From: Atherinomorus stipes
Lineage: Eukaryota > Chordata > Actinopteri > Atheriniformes > Atherinidae
DNA length: 64,000 bases
Reading direction: 5' to 3'
Assembly (NCBI GenBank): GCA_023101725.1
Contig: JALJCO010008621.1
Location: 1,781,001 to 1,845,000 of the forward strand
Below the pieces are notes generated by a model, which saw only the letters and a list, made by a program, of their open reading frames with translations, ran no database searches and was not told the origin of the DNA. The stretch's first letter is position 1. Each line of letters begins with the position of its first letter. Shown here one piece after another: positions 1 through 13,734 of the stretch. The position numbers and the translations under genes are program-made.

Positions 1-3000
1 AGACAGGTTCTATCCACTGCAAGTGTGTTCACAGTGTAACCTTTAGAGCTTTACAAAAAAAATTTACAGAGGTATTTCCTTCCCCAGAAGCACATTGTTG
101 GTGCAGCAAACAATTACATTTCATTAAGCCAAAACCAGAAACAGTAGTGGCCTTAACTGAACTCAAATCTCAGTGGTGGGCTCATTCTTTGTGAGCCCCC
201 CAGGAGTCCAAGCTCTTCAGCTATTTAACATAAAAAGGCTCAATGTCAAAGAATGAGGGGGTGGAAAATTATAGCCATCCAACTTCATGAAGGGACTGAT
301 TCCAGTTCCTGCATAGACTTCTCATCCTCTTTAGAAATTGGTTGCAATAAACGTGTTGCAATGGACTAAACTAAACATAATTTATGTTGTCACTATTGTG
401 CAATGCTGTGAATTTAGTGTTTCTTTCTGGACCCCATCACATCATTCCATGGAAGAGTCTGATATTGTGGCCTACAAAGTAAAAACACTGTTGTTTTCAT
501 TCAGGTTAATTACATCAGAGACGCACTGCAGAATGCAATGATGACGCAGAGTCAGCAATAGAAATGGACATAATCAAAAACACCTGAGATTAACTAATCA
601 CAAAGTACTGTGCACTAGTGAAGTGAATTAAATAAGGATTAACAAGAAAATAAACAAGAGGTAATTGTAAATAAGAAGTTATTCGACACAAATGATACAA
701 ATTTATACAAATAATGAAGCAATCACATTGACTGCCCAAACAATCACTTCCACAAAGCTTTTAGTGGTAATTTGGGCTGGTTTTTTTTCTAAACTGAGGA
801 GCTGATTCCAGCTTTATTACCAGAACTGAGTGGTCTCCAAACCACTGCAAACCAGCCTCTGGTGAGCACTTATTTTGATGCCGTCTTCACCTCCTGACCC
901 ATGATCCAACCAACCTCGCTTCAGTCAAGTTTCCATTCCAAGACAAATGCCAGACTGGAATTCTCTTGATTCCTTTCAGATATTTTGTATTTCTATCTTG
1001 TATGTCCAGTCTGAAGCATGTTAAGCAATACACATCTTTTAGTATGATGGAACAAGCATCCGTCTTGTGCTGTTTGGAAAGGGAAAAGTATGCCAACTTG
1101 GACCAGATAGGCTGGTTCTTTGGGAAATCACTGTTTCTATCTGAGTGGATTGGCAGCACAGCACCAGTGCTGTCCTCTTTCACTATGTGGGTCCATACTG
1201 CAGATGTGTTCCTGTAAATTACCTTACAGGTTTTAAAAGTGGGTCAGAGAGCCTTCATTTTTTATGTCATGTACTAGAAATCAATTATGTTGCTGATATG
1301 CAAAAAGCACACTTAATTGCTTGACCCTTGTGGAAAAAGCAAACAATAATCTCATATGCACTTGCAGCCGCCTCTTTACAGTTACAGTGTCAGACAGAAA
1401 CGGTCAAACTCGAAAACTATCAACCCACAGCAGAAATACAAACCAAGGATTTATAGCCTTTTCCACCAGAGCAATTTAATTAGAACAGGGGTGTCAGGGG
1501 AGGACTAGCCTCTATTACCTCTGATTGGTGAAGCTGAAATTATTTCCATTCCTGCATCAATTAAGTTCAGTGGTAGAGGACCCATCTGTTTGTGGTTACA
1601 GTGCCTGGCTCTGAATTATACTCCATTCTCTCCTTTTTCTTTTATTTGAGTGCTGGATGGGTTTTGTTATGATCACAAAACTTTTACAGTCCACACTTCG
1701 AGTTACAAAGTACCACTCAGTACAGTAAGAATATTTGAATGGGCACGTGTGCTCATAAGTAAAAACTGACCACCATTTGTTTGTAGCATGGAGGGAAATC
1801 TATCCAAGAACAAACAGGAGATTTCATTACTTTATATTGTTCACTGTGGCTGACAGTGAGATAGTTTACATCCTTTTAACCCTTTACCACCCCGTAATGC
1901 TGTTTGTTTAAAGCAAATATTTCATAGATTATAATGAGTTTTATTAAAATGCATTATGTAAATAAAGTTATAAATAAAGTGTTAAAATTAAAATGATAAA
2001 ATTTTCACTTTTATTGTGTGTCATGCTATGTTCAGCTCTTTGATGAACTGTGGTAGTTTTAAATCTACTTTATGAAGAAACTTGACTAAATGACAGAGCA
2101 AAATCTGCAAAGTGAGGATAACAGTTTTTGTAAAACTCCCTGAAGAGAAAAAGGGGCTGGATGAGTCCGGGACACTGGGTGCTCTGACTCGCTGGATCAA
2201 ATATGTTTGGAATTCTTGGCAAAGGAGATGGCTTTCATATTTATGATCACAATCACGCAACTTATTGTCACTGTCATCGGTTTGGCCCACTGTGATGCTG
2301 ACTCTCAAACTGAAGGTACTTTGTTGCTTTCATTGCAAAATGAACTTGCCTGCTGAGGGAGAAGTTTATCAGCTTTTAGGTCTCAGCAATGTTTGTATTG
2401 TGACATATTAATAATGTTTTTCTTTCATTTGCAAAGCAAATACAAAACAAACAAAAGACAGTAATTTGACACCCATTCTCACAAGCTCTAAATCACTGTA
2501 AGACGTTACATGTGGCCCACATTTCACAGCAGATATCCCACATTAATATGTTAACAATTCCATCACACAACCCCCTCCATCTGTTGATTTGTGGTTCTCA
2601 CATATGGCGGTCATATTGAGTGAGTTGCTTAGGCAGTAGCCTGTGTTTAGAATGGTGTTGTTCTATAGAAGTGACCAGAGAAAGTTTCAGAGATTTTCAT
2701 TTTTAATTAGGCTTTTTCATGTGGCTCCAGAACTTATGTAACAACCTGGCCAGCAGCTGCTGTTACATCAGCAAAAACAGGACAGCAATGTCCTTGGATT
2801 TGCAAGCACAACTGAAGTCACACTGCTCAGCACATGATAGGGCATTACTCAGGCTAAATGGTACTTGACTGCTTTTTAGGATCATCTGGCTGCATCATTG
2901 ATAAATGGGTTTTGTTTCTGTGGGGTCCTGTTTCCATTAGATAGGCCCAGACGTTCAAAACCCTTAAAGATGAAGTTGGGAAGGTATCTGGCTGATGATA

Positions 3001-3354
3001 CACTGATTACAACACACTGGTGGAAAGTAAAATTTCTGGAAATCCTTTGCACAGACCATGGTTAGGTTGATAAAGAATATGGGAATAGTTTGGGAAGGAT
3101 CTGGCTTTTGTTTGATCAGCAGGCCACAGAGTCAGCATTTATGTCAGACTGCAAATATCTCTGTTTATCTATTCAGTTTACCTCTCTGTTACCCCCATAA
3201 ACAGCCAGCTGTGTCAATAGAGTTTTTATGTTTGGCTATCACGGGCAATGTGACTCTCAGACTCCTCTGAGCCAAACTGCTTGATATCAATGGCCAAAGT
3301 GAAATGGACTGGACCTAAAATGAAACTAAACTGCAAGGTTATGGTGCTCAAAAT
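1..3354. other. Intergenic, no gene recognised
   Basis: Short ORFs of up to 98 codons (such as 887-1183 minus) have no recognisable motif and no splice context. I see nothing beyond AT-rich unique-looking sequence. Confidence 0.6.
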
Positions 3355-3672
3355 GGCCCAATCCCAATCTCAGTTCATGGGCTTGAAAACTTAGTGATGC
3401 TTTCCCATGATGTATGAGTAAATTCTCCAGTGGCAGCTGTCTAGGCTACTCCAGGAGTGTTTTGTCTTTTCTTTCCTTTAGTTATATTTGAATTTTGTAC
3501 CGGCTCTTTGCATCCAGGCAACATGTACTGTCACAAGAGTGAAACATCCACTTCCTTCTCACACAATTTGAAGCTTTCATGAACTCACACATTCAAGTGC
3601 TATAACCGTAATGTGAAATAAATCTGGGAGGGTTAAGTGATTAGGCCATAGGGTGGAGATTGGGATTGGGCC
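3355..3672. mobile_element. Short non-autonomous DNA transposon (MITE) with perfect 17-bp inverted ends
   Basis: The left end GGCCCAATCCCAATCTC (3355-3371) is the exact reverse complement of the right end at 3656-3672. Length is 318 bp and there is no coding frame. The flanking AAA/TTT may extend the inverted repeat, but no clear target duplication is visible, so the superfamily is unresolved. Confidence 0.7.
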
Positions 3673-4427
3673 TTTGTCACCCACACCCTTTCAAGAATTC
3701 AGTTTTATGACTGATTTTTTTGTGAGATTCAAGCCAACTGTTCTGGTCACATTGCACTAAATGGGATTTAGACAGCACAGAGAGTCTGAGTGTTTCTTAT
3801 TTGTTGCCTAAACATGTCATTGTTATCATTGTTGCCCTGAAACACTGTGAAACAACATCTCCACCTTAATTTACAGATGGCAGTTGCTTTTTATATGACC
3901 TTCACATAATGAAATCGGCCTCCTTTTAAAATCCGTAAGTGCTTCATCATTGTTTGTTTGCATGTGTTATTAGGTGAAGCCTTTCCAGCTAATTGGCTAC
4001 AGATTCCCTCTATTTCCTAAACTGATCATTCTCATCTTACACAGTCAATTTCTGTCATTTTTGTGAGGTGGTATCTCAGACACTGGCATCAGTGCCACAA
4101 AGAACCAGTCATGATGTTACATCATATCAGCGTATTTCCTTATCAACATCATAGATTCTAAAATCTTTGTTTTATGTCACTCTATCACATTTAGTTTCAT
4201 TCCTTGTTTTCATTTAGTTTATGTTTCTTTTTCGCTTTCTTCTTCCAGGAACAGTGTGCTATAATTACTGACATCTTGTGGTAAAGATTGGTTTAGAAAT
4301 AACTTCAAATGCAAGCACATTTATGAATGGATGGTGGCCATAAGTGGCCAAAATTCTTCAAGACATAAACATGTTTTCATTTGTAAGTGGGTCTTCTGAC
4401 ATCAGTGACTGCACTACATGTATCTAC

Positions 4428-5090
4428 TTTAAAGGATAACTTTCTTTTTTTTCAACCTGGCCCTTATTTCCAGGAGTATATATGTGCATTTACTCACTGG
4501 TAAAGTTTCTGCATCACTTTGAGTCCTTCGGAAGATATAACGTTGAGTCGCCCATCAGCGTACATTCAGTAATAATAGCAGAAACGGGACAGTCACTATA
4601 TAAGACATTATCTGAAGCAAAACTCCTTAATTTTCACCAATACTTTAAGTAGAATGAACAAACAAACGAGTACTATTGTCCTGTGAGTCCTGATTTAGCT
4701 TTCCGTAGTTATCAGGGTGTTCTGCACACTTTTAGGGCCGTGCGTTCATGATGCGTGCTTCTGTAGAGCAGCTGAGAAGAGCAGCTCGCTACCCAGACAA
4801 CAACAAAAGCACAATTTGATAAAACTCTGAACTCACAGGACAATAGTACTCATTCGTTCGTTCATTCTACTTGAAGCATTGATGAAATCAAGGAGTTTTT
4901 GCTGCAGATAGTGTCTTGTATAGTGGCTGCCCTATCTGCACCATTTTACAGGATGTCCACTGAAGGGCGACTCAACGTAATATCTTCCCAAGGACACAAA
5001 GTGGTGCAGAAACTTTAGCGGTGAGTAAACGCATGTATAAACTCCTAGAAATAAGGTCCAGGTTGAAAAAAAGAAAGTTATCCTTTGAAA
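4428..5090. mobile_element. TTAA-type palindromic MITE, copy 1
   Basis: The ends read TTAA-AGGATAACTTTC on the left (TTAA at 4429-4432) and GAAAGTTATCCT-TTGA on the right (to 5087), the right TTAA having mutated to TTGA. Most of the element is an imperfect palindrome. For example, GAGTCCTTCGGAAGATATAA near 4521 pairs with TAATATCTTCCCAAGGACAC near 4978, and the AGTACTATTGTCCTGTGAG arm near 4669 pairs with ACAGGACAATAGTACTC near 4836. It is non-coding and can fold into a long hairpin. A second copy is at 34.28 kb. Confidence 0.8.
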
Positions 5091-8000
5091 TTGTGTACAC
5101 ATACTGTCACCCTCTTTGTGCCTTATAAAGATACACTACAGAACTTTTGCCTTTTTTTTTCCCCAGACCCACCCCCTATAGAAGGCTAATCAGGCATCCA
5201 TCTTGCATCTATACCTGTACTGTGAGCTCTTTCCAGTCAGTAAGTCTCTTGTGTCATTTCTTGTTCTGCCCCTTTAGCTCTTTCTTTTCTCCTCTTCCTC
5301 AACTAATGTCTTCTTGCATTTCTTTGCTGAATCTGCCATGGTGCAAGTAACTGTAACTGTTTGCTAGAATGTAAAAAAGGTAGAAGTCTCTGCTTTAAAA
5401 GTACAGCAGAGAAGTGGGACTGCCTGCTGACTCTGCATGTCCCATGTGGACAGAATAAGGGGCAGTGTTGACGAGAAAATCGTTATGCTTCCGCATCCAG
5501 TGTGTCCCTAGCGTCAGCTTCAACGTCAACAGCCTTGTGACACTGCTGGGCAGTGGGCTACAGAAATGCACGTAATGGATTTCACCTTGCTATCAAGCAA
5601 GTCTGGAACGTAGCATTTTAAGGTCAGAAAGCAACGTAATGCCTATGAAACAAAGCCGGTACTGAAGTTTTAGAGCTCAGAGGGTTCTCACATTACACAC
5701 AGAGTCGCTTGTCCATTCAGAGATACCATTAGAAATATGAATCAAAAATGGGATTGTTCTATCGAGAATACGCGTCTGACATTACTGGGGCATTGTCTGC
5801 CATGTTTGGGGAATACCACTACTGTTTACATCTACACTTTCAGGTTCAGGTTCACCCGTAAACTATGTTGAAACATAGTGTTTGCGGCCTTGAGAACAAG
5901 AAGAAATTTCTTGCTTCTCATGGAGTATGTAGCACGTTTAAATCTTGTTACTCTCCAGTCTCAGTTTAGTTTGTCATTAAATCTCACTCTGCAAAAGGAG
6001 ATGCCAGAATGCTTTGTACAAGCCATCATTGTTACTTCATAGCAACTGTAGGGATTCATGAGGGCAGTATTGCAAAGGTGTAATGGCTCTTTTATCCAAA
6101 AAAACCCAAAACCAAAACAAAACATGGGTAAAGAAACAGAACAGAACTTGATAAAAAAAAAAAAAAAAAAAAGTAAATTTTTGAAAAATTGCATAGGTAA
6201 GCTCAACTGAAGACATGATATAAACGGTAAAATTGATAAAAAAGGGTGGAATAAGATTAACAGTGAAGAAGGAAACACGGAATAAAAGACTCCAAAAACA
6301 GATGTAGAGATTCCAGTGCATGAAAGAGCAGTGGCTAAACTAACAGTCAACAAGCAGGTCAGAGGTCAAAGTGGCAATAGGAACTTGGTGGTCCAAAACA
6401 CAGGCTGGGAGTCTCTCATGTTTTTAAAAGGTCAGCTCTATTTGGGAAGGAATCCGACTTGTCAGTGTGCATCAGTGAATTACAGAAAATGGGTTTGCAT
6501 GTGTGCAGTTTACATGGATGAAGAAAGTAGTCTGTGGCAGGTGAAGGAAAACAGCTGAACAGGTCACGAGTTGTTTGTGAGTCAGTGAGCTGTGTGACAG
6601 TGAGTCTAACAGCAGCTCTGTAGGAAGGATCTCCACCTGGTGCTTTAATATTACAGCAGTGTTGAACTGGATGGTCTAAAAGAAGTCCTCTGACCTAGGA
6701 GACATGAAGGGGAGGGTGAGTAAGAAAACACTGAAGTGAAGATATTTCCTGGAAGGAAAAGAAACCCATTTGGAATTCTTAAATTCCAGGATTCCCAGGC
6801 TCCCCACAGTGACTTGGAAACTGCAGGAATAAGATTGGCTCAAATTGACCGGATGGAGCGCAGTCTATTTCCTGAGAGGATGTGCATTTATGTTAATGAG
6901 GGGATGTGATTTGTGTCTAGAAACTCTGGTGAATGAACCGTTTTCTCCTCTGCACAGTTCACGGACCACTGTTAGTTTTCCCATTTCTCTAATGAAAATT
7001 ATTTTTAAAAAACGGTTATAAACTTCAGATTTGTGCTTCAGAGATTCAGTACCCAAAAGTTTGCAAACGTTTCAGAGATTTGAATATAAAGCAGATAAAT
7101 TAAGCCCTGTTTCCACCAGGGGGTCTGGCTTGTGCAGTTTGGTTCAGCAAACCCTGACCTCTGCTGTGTTTCCACAGCCAGGTGTACCTGGTAGATTGGG
7201 TATAAGCAGACAGATACAGCAGCTAAATAATAAAGGGGAAAAAAAGAGGAGATTGGCAGATATCCAACAGTTTTTTTTCTTCTTGGCATGTGGCTTTAAA
7301 CAACAACAAAAAACCAGTATATTTAAACATAGCACTGTTCCTGCTTTGTTCTGTGTACTGAGTTGCTTAAGAAGTGATGATTCTTCTGAACAATAAACAG
7401 ATTAAAGTGTGCCAAGCTCTGCCCTTTAGGGGGGATCGGAAGAATGGGACCACATGTAAGGATCTCAAAAAGCATGTTGTGCTGGATCAGATCTCCAAGC
7501 ATCTTTTTCTGTTTTTGCATGTAGAGACACACACACAAAAAATGCATACTTACTCAGACATAATGGTGAAAGCAGGACTTTGGAGTATCACAACTCTCTA
7601 GGAGATAGAGTCATAAATTAGCTACAGAAACTAAAACAAATACCAAGAATGCAGCTATGTCAGGGCAAAATAAACATTTTGTAATGTCATGGTTTCAGAC
7701 ATTTGTCCCTGTTTCCTCTTACTTTGCCTGTTGAGCCACTCAGGCTTTCTCAGTGCCTCTGACATTGCATTGAGTGGTCTTGTTACGACCTTAATGCTCA
7801 CAAAAACCCCACTTCATAATAACAATAAACATACAAACCCACTGCCTCAGCTTTGTCATCATCACAAGTGATTAATATCAGTTTTAACGGTGCTGTTTAC
7901 AATCTGAAAACAATGAGTCACAGTGCTGGACAACATCTCGCCTCAGTGATTATTTGGAAAGCATGCTAAAACAAAAACTACAGTTTTAGGATGTTATCAC

Positions 8001-9959
8001 ATACTAATGTGCAATGACTGGAAGTATAAATCAACATGCAACAGTTAGACAAACACACAAGAAAGTGTTTGCATAACCTTATGAGAAAAAGTGGGCCTTC
8101 TTTGATTGTGAATCTTTAAATTCATTCAGTACATGCCGTTTAATCAGGAAACAGTTGGATTAGCAGTCATAAACAAGTTCTTACAGATTGCAGTAATGTT
8201 TCAATTTATAGTTCCACCTGCAAACCGTCACCTGCAGAGAAGGTATGTATCTGTATACTTTCTACAGATCGATTTTAGCTTATGTTACTATTTGCTCAGG
8301 ACGCTTATCAAGCATATGGAAGCAGTATGTGAATTAAAAAAAAGGCTTTTGGTGCGTTGGCTAGACATGAGAGAAAGTACAATGTGAGGGATGAAATCTG
8401 AAACAGTAAGCTAGCTGTAAATTCATAGTGGATTGGCTGTGTTGTGAGAGGTCACAGAGTTTAGCGGAGGTCACCTTCGTGTGGAATTGCCGTGTTATAT
8501 TTCACACAAGACTCCAGCGTGGATTTTTACAGATTTGTGCAGATATATTACATTTCAAATAAACAACAAAAAAAGGTGTAGCAAATGGGAAGAATCTAGG
8601 CTCAGCTTTGTGCTTGAATGTGTGGTTGCTGATGTGAAGTCGTATTTTTGAAATGTTTTTGCGTGTGTGTGAGTTTTTTAGGGACTGTACTTACAAGGAT
8701 ATTTGTTTTGTTTTGCATCATTATTCCTTGGGTGGATCCTGATTTCTAGCAGCAATGATGACACTAGAACTCACCCTGATCTCTAACTGAACTTAAGTCC
8801 AACTCATGAAGATGAGTTTTGTGTTTTCTCAGGTCTTTTCTCATGAATCTACCTTAGTATTTGTTGTCAGTCTGCTATTTCAGGCTGGTATGTTTGAGGC
8901 AGGTGTATTTATGGTTTCATCATGAAATAGAAAAAGAAAAACAAAAAAAAACAAGAAAATGAAAAAAAATCCCCGTGTGCCAGGTGACTTTCTGACACTT
9001 CTTCTTTTTAAACTAATTTCACTTCCCCATGTGAAAAGGCCACTCAAAAAAGGCTTACAGGGTACAGACATGTCCAAATACCAGCATCAACACCGCAGGC
9101 TTTAGGTGTCAGGCCATGTTAATATCAGCGACCCACACCAAACACATCTGTCCCCTTGCATTAAGTTCCAACTCTATCCCCGGGCTTCACAGACCCGGGA
9201 CAGACCGCACCTGGTTTAACCTGTCCACAGATGTTGACTCTGTTTGGGTGAAGGATGAGAGGAAAGCTGCTGGGATTAGACTGATTCACTGACTGAGTCC
9301 CAATGTTTGATTCCACAGCCTACTATCCTCCGGACACTGACCAAGAGAATTAAAGTGTTTTTGTTTTTGAAAAGCAAGTCTTTTAGTGTGTCTCCTGTAG
9401 GCCTTTTAATAATTGTGGTTTGATATTAATGTTTAAAATGCATTAAGGACTTCAGATTTTGTCTGTACATTGAAATTAGTCTGTCTTTCTATCTCTTTCT
9501 CAAAGCTTGAGATTTAGTAACAAATGGGTGGAAAAGGAGGAATCTTTTCCTTACACTCATCAAAACAAGTCAAACATTCAGTGAACTCAGCAATTCATTC
9601 AACAAGCTCACATGGCCATCAAGAGTGAGCAATGTGGTCATTTAATTATGACGTATGGGGGTACTGTAGGTAGTTAGATGTGTAATGGTGCATCTTCAGA
9701 GAGGACTAATTAGGACATAATAACCGTTAAAGCATCCTCGGGCAAATGTTTAGCATCATGTGTATCATTTGTTGCATATTTTGCTCAAAAATACATAAAC
9801 AACTGTTTTGTGGGACAATCTGTTTTCAGTCAGACAAAGCATTTGAATTGATTAAAGAAATTTAAGGGGGTTCTTTTAAGTACTTTTAAAGGTGTTGTTG
9901 GAGTTGGGTCGTAAAATTTTAGGGGACTATTTACTTGAAGAGAGGCAATGGAAAAATTA

Positions 9960-9961
<2 letters not shown>
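5091..9961. other. Intergenic, no gene recognised
   Basis: Apart from the MITE end at 7.10 kb, it holds an A20 run near 6151 and short T or A runs. Overlapping ORFs at 7.0-7.4 kb derive partly from that MITE end. The block 5.45-5.9 kb is slightly GC-richer with CG dinucleotides but has no recognisable motif. Confidence 0.6.
7102..7205. repeat. Solo left-end fragment related to the nested MITE at 34.75 kb
   Basis: AGCCCTGTTTCCACCAG at 7103 followed by GGGGTCTGG matches the left end of the 34.75-kb MITE. Further in, GTGTTTCCACAG...ACCTGGTA...GGGTATA corresponds to GTCTCCACAG...ACCTGGGA...GGGTACCC. No right end is found nearby. It is a truncated or diverged family member. Confidence 0.5.
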
Positions 9962-10005
<44 letters not shown>

Positions 10006-10086
10006 GGTTTTATATAATTAATATAAAAAAGAAAAAATGAGAAAGAGAAAAGGAGAAAAAAGGAAAAAAATAATGAAAGGGAGGGG

Positions 10087-10129
<43 letters not shown>

Positions 10130-10735
10130 TTACATGTATCAAAAGATAAACCACCACGCAGACACAGAACACCAACCCAACCCCCCCCCCCACCCCCCCC
10201 CCACCCCATTGACTTAATAATAATCAATTAAAACAACAACACCCACCCCCCCTACTCTTCCCCACCTCACACATCTTAAAAAAAAAAAAAAAGAATGAAG
10301 AAAGGGGAAAAAAAAAAAAAAAGTAATTATATTTATTGTTAAGGTTGAAAGGAAAAAAAAATAATAATGAATATGGAATAGTTATTAATTTCGCCATGAT
10401 TACATAGATATTAACCATAATATTAAATTAAAATCCCAAAACCCTAAAAAAAAAACAAAAATATAAATGTTTGATGATTAGTATTTATATTTAAGAAAAT
10501 AATTTTCTTTAATCTACCCTCACCTTCTACTAGAACAAGAGTTTCTGGTTCTCAAGGAAAAATAAAATATTAAATCATTATATCTAAAATTAACACACAA
10601 AATAAAAAAAAATTAAATATTAATAAGATATAAATATTAATTTTTCATAACATAAAAAAAAAAAAAAAAAAAAAGAGATTAGTCTTTATCTCTTTAGTTA
10701 AAAAGAAAAAAGAAAGGGGGGGAGGTTACCATTGT
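9962..10735. repeat. Low-complexity A-rich block with long homopolymers
   Basis: The block holds A41 at 9962-10002 and another A run of about 41 at 10087-10127. C runs of 11 and 10 lie at 10181-10202, with further A runs at 10277-10291 and 10309-10322 and A22 at 10653-10674. The intervening sequence is almost entirely A/T. Reading frames here are homopolymer artefacts. Confidence 0.9.
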
Positions 10736-13734
10736 CTCATATTCTGCCTAAACTCCAGGTAGAGAAATGACAAATGCAATTAACTGACGAGTTTCACTAT
10801 CTGCATATTATTAGGCAAGGAGGATTTGTCATTCAGTTTAAATCCAAGCAGTACTGACCAGTAATGTCTGAGATGGCTTTCATTGCTTATGCATGTGTTT
10901 TCTATAAGAAGGATGCATTTGTTGAACTAAGATATCAAAACCATCGGCTATCATTTGATGGAGATTTAGCTTTTCTGTTGGATTTCAGAAACACACTCGT
11001 CAACATGGAATTGTTCTATAGAGCTGAGCTGGAAGTTTTGGCCTAGATATTTGCTACTTGAGGAAACCTGACTGGATATAGCCTGCACAGGCCAAGTCTT
11101 AAACAGCAGCCAGTGGGTTCCTAGACTGCAAAATACAGAGCGAGGTAGACTTGCGCTGGCTTTGTGGCATAATTGATTTGAATTTCTGTTGTCGTGTAAC
11201 AACACAAGAAGAGCTCATGAGGATTTCAGCACTGTTGCCGTGACCCATCCCAAAGCTTTTTTTTTTATCCCCCACATTTCCCGGAATAAAAGAAATAAAG
11301 ATAAAGCTGCTCTTAATAATGATAAATGACTTGAAAAAAGAAGAAGTTTTGTTAACTTTGTTTCTTAGTATGCAAATGAAAAAAACAGTCATGACAAAAA
11401 GACAGAACATCCCAACAAAAAGACATATTGGGCATTTAATTTTAGTCTAAAATGCCCAATATGTCTTTTGTTGGGCTCAAATCTGCACAATTTAAAATAA
11501 GTATGCAACACATGCTTTGAGCTTGTGCTTAAAAGAAAATGAAACAATGTGCAGAAACATAAACCACAGTGATAATCCTGCAACAATGACTTCTGATGAC
11601 ATATAATTTTTTTTTTTTTAAAAAGACAAAACTATTTCATCCTACATTTTTTACAACTTTTTTTTTTTAACTTAATCAATTGACTTGCAGATTTCTACAT
11701 ATTGAAAAAAAATATTTTTTTTATTTACATGCTCAAAATCAGTGTAAACATCAGTAATAAATTCAAAACACCATAAAAACATCTCCATAATTTTCTTGCA
11801 CTGGCCACTCCTGGGATCTGTATACAGACCCCCCCCCCCCCCTTACCTGGTGATTATTCTGTGGATGAGTTTAGAGCCTTGGATAGGTCAGACTTATACA
11901 CAGAGAAGATCTGCCGATCTCCGGGACTCTGATGAGTTCCAGATGCCCCTTCTCTCCTCTCTCATGAGTCCAATGCATCCCAGATGTCTCATGCTGACTG
12001 GCCGGGCAAACTCACAGCTGGCTGGGAGCACAGGATGAAAGAAAGAGTAGAAAATAGAGAGGAATGAAGGATTGTAGGTACCTGCCAAACCTGGGGAGTT
12101 CTGTTGCTTTGCCACACTTCAGAGACTTTATGCTTTATCTGCTTCATCTCAGGACAAATGAAATACACAAACATTTTGTAGCAGATAAGCAGCATTCCCA
12201 CCAGCCATCTTGCACAAATAGTGCCCACTTGACAACAGTTTGTCTTGGGCTCTGCCTGTAAAGAAGGTAAAAGGATTAATGTTTTAATGCTTTTTCTGTT
12301 TTGTTGCGTCCCCACTGTCTCTCCATCCCAAGGTAGGAGACTGCCTGCTTCCACGGTCCCTCCATACAGTACCATCTCTACCGTCTTAACCCAGATCTGC
12401 CCCTCCTCTGAGTCACATAAAACTCCCACAAACGCTGCAAATCCTGCATACACACATACTGGCAGGCAGAATTTCATTTAGTCTTTGAGCACTTTTGTCT
12501 GGGACAATATATTGCAGTGCAGAACACACTTTTAAATAGGTCTTTGGGGATGGTACCTAATGCACATTTTAATAAATGTTTTGACATGATGTTATTTTAT
12601 TTATAACCGTTGTCAAACGCACGTGTTTGTCTGACAGCTTTTTTTCCATTAGAGAAGGCGGTTGTGTGAACATGTAGGTGTTGATTCATGTGTGAGTAGG
12701 AGAAAGGAGTACATGGTATCAAAACAAATGGATATGGCCCTAAAGTGTCTGTGTTTGCCCTTTTTTCCTGAACTATACTGTACAAAATAACTACTCGGAG
12801 ATGATCAGGAAGAATAACTCATGGTGAAGCCATGAACACAAAAAATAAGATATATGGATGGAACTGAGGCTGGACGAGTGCTGAACTACAGAGACTTGTT
12901 AAAACTTTGATCCAGTGTTGGCAAAGCAACCCTCAGAAGAGCACTCGCTCATCGCTGTTCACACTAAAACTTTTAATATTCCTCTGTGGATTTGTGATCA
13001 CCACCATTTTACAACAATGCATACCTCACTCAGTGAATCATGTGCTTGGCTTCAACAAGATCACTGTTTTCACGTGAGTTTGACCATGTCCGTCCTCCCT
13101 GGGAGCTTTCTTGGTCTTCTAAGAGAAGACATTGGATGTCAGAGGCTCTCTCAAACCAGATGGCCTTTCTATTACTTTTCCCATATTAACTTCAGGCTCA
13201 GCAATAGTGATACATGGGAGCCGCTAATTACATGCTGACATAAATGTAATAAGGGGGGATGTATTTTTGCTGCCATCACTCCATATATAAAACAGATCTG
13301 TTTATGGCCACATTCTCAAACATTTTGAGAAGGATTTGGCTTTGAGGCATGGAACTTGAGCAACTGGGATGTTTGTTTTATTTCGATGATAATGAAAGAT
13401 GACAGAAGATGTAACTTACTGACCCACAGCTGTGCTCAAACACTTCAAATGTACGCTGCACTACACATTGTTAAATCCTGCCATCGGAGTAATTCTGCCA
13501 CTCACATTCACACTTGGAAGAGCACATTTTACAGGACTGATTGGGAATCTATGTGTTTTATATATCAGTATTTGCAGCTTTAGAAACATATAGATATCAG
13601 ACAACTCATAACATGTAAGATGAGCTTGTTCCTAATCAGGGTATCAGCTTTGCCTGCCCGATAATGCCTATAGTTGCAGATAAAACCTCAAAATGGACAC
13701 ATTGTAGCCCTTTTTTCATTCCAGGATTTTAATA
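10736..13734. other. Intergenic with one hairpin
   Basis: Besides the 11.41-kb hairpin there is a C14 run at 11829-11842 and several T or A runs at 11.6-11.73 kb. The ORF at 11989-12477 (minus, 162 codons) is the longest here, but it lacks any recognisable domain and is compositionally ordinary. Confidence 0.55.
11411..11475. repeat. Near-perfect 65-nt hairpin
   Basis: The left arm 11411-11437 (CCCAACAAAAAGACATATTG then GGCATTT) pairs with 11450-11475 over 26 bp with a single extra A. The 12-nt loop is AATTTTAGTCTA. No flanking duplication is obvious. Confidence 0.85.

Noticed and set aside
9957..10418. Phe-rich and Lys-rich ORFs
   Set aside because: They are translations of A/T and C homopolymers, with no start or splice context.
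11411..11475. Calling the hairpin a microRNA gene
   Set aside because: The stem is nearly perfect and the loop short, and no known miRNA sequence is recognised. Small-RNA data would be needed.
11989..12477. 162-codon minus-strand ORF
   Set aside because: It is long for this window but has no recognisable domain, repeats or splice sites. An ORF of this length is expected by chance in 64 kb.
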